Part shown: piece after piece, positions 55,656-64,000 of the stretch | Numbering within the stretch: position 1 is the stretch's first letter | Layout of the letters: each line of letters begins with the position of its first letter | From: Camellia lanceoleosa | Taxonomy: Eukaryota > Streptophyta > Magnoliopsida > Ericales > Theaceae | Length of the DNA: 64,000 bases | Assembly (NCBI GenBank): GCA_025200525.1 | Contig: CM045770.1 | Coordinates: 86,390,084-86,454,083, forward strand | Direction: 5' to 3' | Translations under genes and position numbers: made by a program | Notes under the pieces: generated by a model | Told to the model about the DNA's origin: nothing | The model's input: only the letters and a program-made list of their open reading frames with translations | Database searches by the model: none

Positions 55656-55785
55656 ACTAACTTGATAACTAATTTGATAAAACTATTTTAACTAAACAAT
55701 AAAAACACTAGTTTAATAAAGACACTGATTTTTTATGTGGGCATGGTCATATATATTTTGTTACAAGTTGTGAGGGTGAGCAGAT

Positions 55786-55870
55786 ATTTTCGGCGCTTAA
55801 TCATGTAGGGCGGCAGGGCAACAAGTTTGCACACGGGTTAGCAAGAATGGCTAGGAATTATGACCATCAA
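55786..55870 (+). pseudogene. RNase H C-terminal fragment of a non-LTR or related retroelement
   Basis: FSALNHVGRQGNKFAHGLAR then MARNYD matches the conserved end of plant RVT_3-type RNase H (VxREGNxxAHxLAR), often found in LINE remnants. Only about 28 residues are visible. Confidence 0.5.
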
Positions 55871-58800
55871 CAGGGTCGGTCGTCGTGGTTTGGTTTTAGA
55901 CAGTTTATAAATTGGTTTAAACTCATTCGTATGTATATGATTTGAAAAATTTTAATCCGTAATTATTCGCAATGCAAGTTAGCTCTGATTTGCGGTTTGT
56001 GCGGATAGGATTAGCGAATATCTTGGACGGTTTCTGGTGTACTTTTTCTTTAAAAATTTATTTTGGAATATTTTTTTTTCCATTTTCTAAATATTTATTT
56101 TGGTTCATCTTTCTCTTATTTTCTAAAATCCTCCAACATTAATAATTAATGAATTAAAACTTATAACATTAAAAACATAACAAAATCAATTCCTAACACA
56201 AAAATCATTCAAAATTCTAAACTTTTAAATCAAAGCATAAATTAACACAAGCATATCTTTCAAAATCCTACACTAGTTTATGCATCTCATTCACTATCTA
56301 TTACCCAACAATAAAATTAAAGTAAAATTATTCAAAATCTTAAGTTTACCTAAAAGTAATTTTTCATTAACTTTTACATTCATCCAAAATGCAATAATAA
56401 AATAACAATGGTCTAGGTTTTGTTTTTTCTAAAAAAAATAAAAAGAAAAAAAAGAAAGGTGCTGGCTGGTTCTTGCGAGTGCAGATTAAACTGTAACCTA
56501 CAATTATGTCATATTTCAAACCGCATCTGGCTGTATTGTGTCTGCGAAATCGTCTATTTGTATGCGAATCAATTCGAGTTAGACGGATTGAGCGGTTCGG
56601 ATAACCCTATACCCAGCCCTATGGAGGGGGTCCCACTGTCTTTGATGGAAACATGTGTTTTGTTGTAATCCTTCTACTACCTGTTTACCATCTACAACAA
56701 AAGAAACTATATAAAGAACGAGTAGCATGCTAATTAGATTTTCTGACGTATGTTAATCACTTTTTTAACAAGAATGGATCAAAATACTCGGTCATAGTTC
56801 TAGAAAAAGCGTGTTTAAACATTATTAGTCATGTTAATTTTTCCTAATAAGCACTGTCCAGTTATGCATTAGAATGCATCCATCGTAAGTAAATACAACT
56901 TACAGATAAATTCAAAAGCATATGGTTAAATTACTAATAAACAAATGAAAATCATCATGCTCTAACTACTAAACCGATTATAAAATGAATCTTTCACTTA
57001 AAATATATATATACTTGGCTAAACAAAGATGATAACAAGATCGATGTTCTTGTTTATTTAATGAGTTGAACAAAATGTGTTGACGTGCCCTAATTATAGA
57101 TGAAAATTCACGATCAATCAGCATTAATTTAGGATAAACTTATCTCATTTTAGAATAAAATATTTTTATGTATTTTGACAAAGAACTTGAATAAAATTTG
57201 AGGTTGAAGATTATTGGTGTTACTTTGTCTAGCCGTTAGTTGAAAAACATTATTTTAGAAATGTTTGTCTGACCAAATAATTTATAATCATCCTATTTTG
57301 ACAATGGTTTTCAATGCTTACAAGTCAAATTAAGTTTTAATTTGAAGAAGTTCTACTTCCTCAATTCACTCATTAATTAAAAGGAGAAGATAGAAAGAAG
57401 GAAATAACATAGTTGCTGCAGGAAAAAATGAAATTGAAGTCTTCAGTCCTAATTTGAATTTAGAATAAGATTGAGACTCATTTTCCTCCATTGCCTTTTG
57501 ACCCTCTTTCTTTTTGATTAATCACTTTTTTTCTTTCTTTTTCTTTTTTCTCCTTCTTCAATCACCACTTCGTGTGTGTGGGGATGGTAGGAGTTGAAGT
57601 TTAAGTGGTCTAAATCATTCTTTATTGAATTTATTACTTCTGTATTTGAATTATGGAATTGAATGGGGATTTGAAAGAAGGAAGCGAAAAGGAAAAAAAA
57701 AAATTTAACTTATATTTTATTTATATTTTTATACTTTTTTTCTTTTTGTCATTTCTAATTTTTTCTTAAATCTGTGATTCAAAAACAACCTAGATGGTGA
57801 AAGCGAAAAAAATATTACGTATAATAGTGAGTAAAATCCGTTGAGTAAAATATTACGAATCATTTTTTTTAATTTATTGAGTAAAATATTTTTATAAAAT
57901 CAAAATTCTCGAATATCAATAATTATATATTTAAATTAAATTTATATTAGAAAAATAAATAATATGTATTTTTTAAATTATATTTATCATTTACTTTATT
58001 TTAAACAAAAGGTAAACATATAACTATTTTTTGCTTTTGGGAAGCTGGTAGAAAACAAGCTTTTAGGCTTTTGGCTTTTTCAAATCATATCACTCTTTAT
58101 TTTTCACATAAAAGTTTTAAAAATTGAAAATCAACTTTTACCAACTTTTAAAATACCACCAGTCACGTTTGGTTTTATTTTTTTAATTCAATTTTTTAAA
58201 AATTAAGTTTTTTTTTTTTAAGTTTTTTTATTTTTAGTGAATATTTTTTAAATTTTTAAGTAATTTTTTTACTTTTTTTAGATACACCTTACTTAGATGT
58301 ATCTAAAAATTAAAAATATTATGAAAAAATATTTCAAAATTAATAAATACTGAAATCTGAAAATGTACTAAATTTTTATTTTTTTATATTTTTGGTATTT
58401 AATATATTTTTAAAGATTTTTCACAAATATTATACTTTTTAAGTGTGTTTATATTAAGTGTGTCTAAAAATTAACAAAAAAATTTACTTAAAATATTTAA
58501 AAATTTATTAAAATATGAAAATAAAAAAAATAAAATTATTAAAAACTGGAACCAAACAAATTAAACGCGGTCTTGCGCCTCACATATTTTTTTTGTCTAT
58601 TCGGCATATCTCTCCTTTGACTGTGTGCTCCATTGCGTTGACCCACATATCAAGGCCGTTTTTTCATGGTGGCATTTCAATTTTAAAATTGCTGACATAA
58701 TCAATTTCCATATATTGTTTAACAGTGCTTTAACAGAATTGGATTATATGTTATGTGATTATAATTTTAGGAGAATTTGGTATAATGATGTTAAAATTAT

Positions 58801-59804
58801 GAAATTAATTATGTTTTTATTATATTTTAAAGAAATTAATATATTAAGTAATCTTGGCGTGTAATCTAAATAAGTAAAAATATAACACAATATTTGTGTG
58901 CCATGACTTTTTCATTAAACCTAATGTCAATGTTCAAAACCTATTTATTTATTTTTCTTTAAATAGAAAAATAGAAAACACATGAAATAAGAAGAACAAA
59001 TAAAAACTTAGATACCAAATTTAACTTTTACTTAAGTTTTGTTTGTTTAAATGAAAAATATTTTCTATATAAAACTTTTTTCATAGAAATATTTTCTTAT
59101 ATTTAGATGCATTATTAAAATTAACACATTACTAGTCGTATTAGTAGTGGTGGTAATAATGATAAGATGGAAATTGGAGGTATCAATTTTCAAAATAACT
59201 TTTTAGCTACAATAAAATATAAATTAATTAATGAATTGAATAATCAAAAAAAAAAAAAAGCATAATCATAGGGAAGAGAACTCTAGGGTTATACCTTAGA
59301 AATCGATATCTCAAATGTCATTCTTAGATGGTACCTTTAGAGCCATTTAATCATGCAATAGTAAGTTATGGACTCAAACATAAGCAAAGATTTAAATTTA
59401 TACTTTTGACACTTGGATCACGATTTGTTGATATCTTAAAGGTTTGTCCTACTATGTGTGTTATGCAAATGTTAGCCCTAGAGAGTTGAACTTGGAATCT
59501 CAAAAGAAATATACCAATTACACACTCGATTGAAGATTGAACAATCATATGTGGCATCATTAAAAAATCCGTCTTTTATGTATTAGAAGATATAGCATCT
59601 ACCTAATTAAAATAAGAAAATTATAATTCAATATAAATTTTTTAAAAAATATTTAAAAACTTATATTTTTTATTATTAAATTAATAAAATTTACTATTGA
59701 TTTATAATTATTTTTTTACAATTACAGTACTCTGTAATTTTTCCTTACCAAAATGGGCCAAGTCAAATGAGAGAAAGATATTTATTCATCAATTTTCTGT
59801 AATC
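55871..59804. other. AT-rich intergenic DNA
   Basis: No gene is supported. 56555-56630 ends in ATACCCAGCCCTA, which resembles a hAT-type MITE terminus read backwards, but no partner end was found. The remainder is poly-A/T-rich. Confidence 0.55.
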
Positions 59805-59904
59805 NNNNNNNNNNNNNNNNNNNNNNNNNNNNNNNNNNNNNNNNNNNNNNNNNNNNNNNNNNNNNNNNNNNNNNNNNNNNNNNNNNNNNNNNNNNNNNNN
59901 NNNN
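59805..59904. other. Assembly gap, 100 N
   Basis: Exactly 100 N, the usual placeholder for a gap of unknown size. The element at 59905 begins abruptly at its right edge. Confidence 0.98.
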
Positions 59905-60600
59905 TCGTGAAGGAGGTGATCTCTCGGTCCGGAGCTCATCGCCTTGTCGATGGTAGCCAGTGGTAGGCATCAAGAAGCTAAGCTGTTGTGCCGGTAGTCA
60001 AATCCTAATTTGGTCAATTCTGGGCAAGGAAATTTGTCTTTGAATGACCTCGGTTGGCCAAGTCTTATGTCGACACAAACTTCGCCCGCCACGTTCTTGG
60101 GCGCGGTGTGTGGTGGAAATCCGCAAGGGTAGTGCACTTCTGAATTACTTTCGTGCCTCAAGCAAGTTTTCCAACCTCCAAGCTACTTGATGTGATCTGG
60201 TGATCTCCTTATTCTTCAAATGGCGGCTTTGCTCCGGGGAAAGACATTGAGGTGATGTGAGATAAAACGGATCGGTAGAAGCGTATGGTAAAAGCGACCA
60301 TCACGAAGACCGATGTTGGCCATCAAAAACCTGTCATGTGATTATTTCTTGAATGATGGAGCTAGAATATGAGAAGAACTTGTCAAGATTGCTCTCTATG
60401 TCAATCGTGCCTCCATAAAATTCCTCAGCGGCTTTGTCCTCTGCCTGGCGCCCGGCTCGTCAAGAACTTCCACTGTCTTCCGGTCCTTGATCATTTTGAG
60501 CAGAAGCCTTTGGCCGCTCGGCTCCAGATTCCGCGCCCACGAAGCCTTTGCTGACATGACTTGATCTCCCCGAATCTCTCGATTGCCCCATAGTGAGAAA
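59905..60600 (-). pseudogene. Tat-4 reverse transcriptase N-terminal fragment
   Basis: Matches Tat-3 30678-31390 (the block around the PLPRID and DYK motifs and the upstream linker) with many frameshifts. No open frame covers more than a few tens of codons. Confidence 0.75.
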
Positions 60601-61060
60601 TCTAAATCACGATGGTGGGTCAGCAGCTACGGCTTAAATGGCGATGAAACCATCATCTTCCAAGATCGGGGTTATAAGTAAGGCACTTGTAACACCAAAA
60701 CTCTTGACTGGATCCCTTTGACGGCGGATAATCTTTCCCAAAGGCCACTCCGGTTCTGAGTTGAAACCGACCGGTGGCAAAAGTTAAACGAAGTCGTATC
60801 ACGGAGCTTAAGTAACCCGACGCTTGATATATAATACGCCCAATGATCTCGTGAGGAGAAAACTTACCCCGATCGTCAAGATCCATTCTGACATCAAATT
60901 CATGGCAGATGTTACTACTAAAGACATCATTGTCGCGGCATCTGAATACCTCTAGATCCTTGAGAATTAAGCGATCACATCTTTCTCTTCGGTCTTCCCC
61001 TTTTTCTTGTTGATAAAGTAGAGTTAGGCCGACAAAACTTCCCTCATGTGTTCTTCCTTC
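60601..61060 (-). pseudogene. Tat-4 protease fragment
   Basis: Corresponds to Tat-3 31400-31850, including the region of the DQGSS active site near 60870-60890, here disrupted by indels. Confidence 0.7.
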
Positions 61061-62880
61061 TTGATCATACCGGGAGCTCGCGTACTGGCGCCGGTTCCAC
61101 TATACCGTGGATGACGTGAAACCGCCCCGTAGGCATATCTGATCGTCCGGTTCATATAGATCAATCGGAGCTTGATTTGCATGGCGCCAATCAATGTAAA
61201 AAGATCCAGTGCTCCATTTACCGCTAGCTCTTCGAGTGTTGCCTCAAAGGCAAACAATCCCCACAATCTAGTGGCCTCGCTCTGGGTGGCACGATGCGGT
61301 ACACCTCGGTTAAACCCTTCTGTCTGTCGCCCTAACAGCAAGAAAGCAGGACATGCCTCGTCATGGGATTTATCGATTATCACGATATATTGGAATTTTA
61401 AAAGACGATGAAGTGCACATCCTTACTGACCTTCTGTTTGCATCATTTTGCTCGTCCGGGAATTGCAGTCATCAAGTTGTCTGACTACCCCAATTTGGCC
61501 AATTTAGACTTGTGGTCAGGATTCGACCCGCGATTATTTCGTTCGGTTCAGGTGTCGACCGCGTCTGCTTTTCGACCGACTTCTTGTCACATTTGCTACA
61601 GGAGTTACCTTTATGGTGAATCTTTAACATCATCCTCTACCGGATATTACTTTCGTGAAATCAAATTATGAAATTTAGCCTATGGATGTCGGTGGTGCAT
61701 GAGTGGCAATCCATGATCTAATGTCCAAGCAAGGGAGACCCGCGCTTGTATTAGTGATTGCAGGTTGACTGAACAATCTAAGATCTACGTTGAAAGGTCT
61801 CTAATATCTGGGTTATGCGCCTTCAATGTGTCACTTTCGGTTCCCATCTTGACACTCATTAGGTGATCAACTTCCTTTGGTGTTTAGTGTTGGTTTTGTA
61901 GCAGCGTCCACGAAGCGGCCAATTGGTGCCACCTCTCGATACTCCTTAATGACCTTCAAACCATTTCAAGCCCGGTTCACCTAAACTTGGCGGAAGATAA
62001 GGCACATAAGTCGTCATTCCGCTATCCGACACCTTTGTCGGAGGTGGCTTACGTCAAATGTAGGATCGGTCTTTTCCGTCGTAAAGTGTGAATTTGAACG
62101 AGTGGAAGCTTTGTCGGAGCGGTGTTGTTTCAATTTCTGAGAGGAGAAATTGGCCTTCAGCCTGCATAAGTCTGAGATCTGAGGTGGCGCGCTACTTGGC
62201 GGGGTGGAGGCATTGAGCCTCCTACTGGCGTGGTACTTTTCAAATGGGATAATGGCAATGCCTTGGCGCCCCTCGAGCCTCCCGCCAGTGAGGCAGGTTC
62301 CGCTAAAGCGCACCTTAAAATCCTCTGATCATGTAGAATAAAAAATTGCCTCAGCATTAATCCCCAGGGGCGTGAGGGTACAGCAAAGTCTTATCTTCTT
62401 GTTGTTGGACTTCTCTGCTGCGCCGTCTGAATGCCTGACCTTGTAACTTTTAGTAATAGAAATGGATGGAGTGTTGTGTTTCATTTGCTGAGCAGTGGGG
62501 TTAGGTGCGCTCACTTGTGGTCTCCACTCCCAACCACGCCGCTTCCCTCTAACATCTTGCTCCCGACTCCTCCTCTCCGCCTTCGCTTCCTTGAATAGCC
62601 GTCCAGTCCCTGAGCTTGTGATTCTGAGGCGTCTGCAGCCAGATTCTCTCATAGATGGCCGTCACGGACTCAGTAGATGACCATAACTTTCTTGGCGCTT
62701 ATCTCGCGCATCTCGACCTCCTCCACGGGAATGTCTCCAAGTCCGCCATTGGATAGGGATGGTAGATGTCACCTATCTCCAATACGCGCTCACTTCCGGT
62801 AACTCCGTCGATGGCATGACAACTAGATCTCGTGCGTTGTTGCCGTGAGCAGCTGGCGTCGAGATGAAACCTAAGACAAG
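61061..62880 (-). pseudogene. Tat-4 gag, heavily frameshifted
   Basis: Colinear with Tat-3 gag 31850-33690. Short matching peptide stretches (for example NASTPPSSAPPQISDL near 62180, SISITKSYKV near 62450) appear in different frames. Confidence 0.75.
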
Positions 62881-62921
62881 GTTTTTGTGCAGAAGTTTTC
62901 CTGACGACGGCTAGCCTAATT

Positions 62922-64000
62922 AAGTCGCGGGAGCAAATATTTCTAAGAAACAGCCCATACTCCCTTTCCTCCAAGTTTCGTCATTACATCCGATCACCCA
63001 CGTGGACAATCTATTTACGATGACAGCTTACCAGCCGGTGTGTGGTGAAAAACCCCTCCAACTTGATCAAGTTAGTAATACACACATTAGGATGTAGAGA
63101 GAAAATATGAGAGTGTTTGAGTGTAACTATTTCTTACATAAAACGTTCGCTCCTGCATCGCGTATGGGGGCAGACATGCTTATATACTCCCCTCTCATGC
63201 CCCAAAATCTACTTCCCTCAAAGAATCTCTCGACATCGCAAGTAATCACTTTGTCTCCACGTCCTACCATCACAAATCTTGCTTTAAGATCACTCTAATC
63301 CTATTTTACCGTCATTCTACTACTTGTGTTCAGAATTAAAGGTAATTCATCTCTACCGTCAATCTTACTATATCAGCCTTCATATCCAAGCGCCCCCAGA
63401 ACCGAGCTTCTTTCCTGCTACATTTGACTACATTCCTGGCTGTTCTTCCAGCCTCGAGATCGGTCATTCCGGCCAACCAAAGGCCTTTTTAACCTAGCTT
63501 TCCGCACAAGCTTCATTTGCCGAACTAATGGTGCTTGCCTTTTTGACCCGAACAACGCATAACTTCAAGTAGCTCGATCCAGTCACGAGAGCAGCCCCAA
63601 CTCACAGGCAAATCCAGGCGTTATCCTAGTAACACACCTCTTGGGCACTCCAACTTGCTCTCGCCTTTTACTCTCGGCCCATTTCCGAAAACTTCATACA
63701 ATCTCCCTCTCAATGATGATATTCTACACTTTCCTAATCTTTTGGGCCCCTTGTGTTTCATGTGCCAATTAGCAGCCTTGGCATTGAGCTGAAGGAGGTA
63801 CATGGCAGGGCATGAGGAAGCATATGCACAGAGACCGGAAAGTGGCTTCAGCGTCTCTGTTAGCTATGGTTTGATTCTGCACCACCTGAAGATGATGTGT
63901 AAAACAATGGTGGTACCACTCTTGAAGATCAACCACATAATCAACTTGAAGGAACAATCGACCGAGCAATGTGAGAGAATTTGGCTCAAAGCAACACATT
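62922..64000 (-). repeat. Tat-4 5' LTR, cut by the window end
   Basis: Matches 33731-34713. The TATA box (GTATATAAGC on the minus strand, near 63178-63187) is kept, while the neighbouring PBS (62905-62921) is scrambled by indels. Confidence 0.8.

Larger units (their letters stand above)
59905..64000 (-). mobile_element. Tat-4: second copy of the Tat-3 family, indel-rich, truncated by gap and window end
   Basis: Colinear with Tat-3 from 30678 to about 34713: part of RT, protease, gag, PBS region and LTR, all on the minus strand. Runs of perfect identity (for example the 59 bases starting at 63378 against 34143) alternate with dense one- to five-base indels in coding and non-coding parts alike. 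The 3' half of pol would lie in the gap. Confidence 0.88.

Noticed and set aside
59697..59973. Frames running through the N gap
   Set aside because: They exist only because N codons are read as open.

Overview
This window is repeat-dense nuclear DNA from a flowering plant, most likely a eudicot. The evidence is the set of element families: Tat-lineage Ty3/gypsy elements with a second RNase H and an antisense gene, a SIRE-like Ty1/copia element, a PIF/Harbinger transposase with plant-type introns, a Mutator-like inverted-repeat element and a hAT derivative. I see no convincing host gene, no tRNA or rRNA gene, and nothing bacterial. A 100-N scaffold gap lies at 59805-59904. All coding regions except one are broken by stops or frameshifts, so this is a graveyard of nested elements. 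I could not run any search; family names rest on motifs read by eye.

Layout. 1-202 is a piece of an LTR in inverted orientation to its neighbour. 266-11769 is a near-complete Tat element (Tat-1, minus strand; 547-bp LTRs, PBS, PPT, gag, protease, RT, two RNases H, integrase). It also carries an intron-containing gene on the opposite strand (1954-4351). 11770-13861 is AT-rich with short tandem repeats and a MITE-like palindrome. 13862 to about 25430 is a second Tat element (Tat-2, plus strand) with one LTR, broken gag-pol, a 25-bp repeat array split by a presumed solo LTR (20433-22231), and its own antisense gene (22688 to about 24845). A 146-bp tandem array (25430-26215) joins it tail to tail to Tat-3 (about 26216-34712, minus strand). 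Tat-3 has the most complete reading frames and only the last exon of the antisense gene. A fourth, indel-riddled copy of the Tat-3 family runs from the gap to the window end (59905-64000).

37019-53935 is bounded by inverted repeats of about 130 bp and a perfect 9-bp direct repeat, as expected for a Mutator-like element. Inside it lies a PIF/Harbinger transposase gene (minus strand). Its first exon is split by a copia element (41182-51015). That element keeps gag remnants but no recognisable RT or integrase, is itself split by a 2550-bp solo LTR (47080-49629), and carries an intact 169-codon antisense ORF (43027-43536). Further right are a hAT-type non-autonomous element (54554-55655, 8-bp TSD), a small RNase H fragment and AT-rich DNA.

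How the parts relate. All three Tat elements share one plan: gag-pol on one strand, an antisense gene on the other, both converging on a spacer filled by a tandem array that differs in each element. Nesting gives a relative order. The Mutator-like element and the Harbinger gene predate the copia insertion, and the copia element predates the solo LTR inside it. The 25-bp array of Tat-2 predates the LTR that split it.
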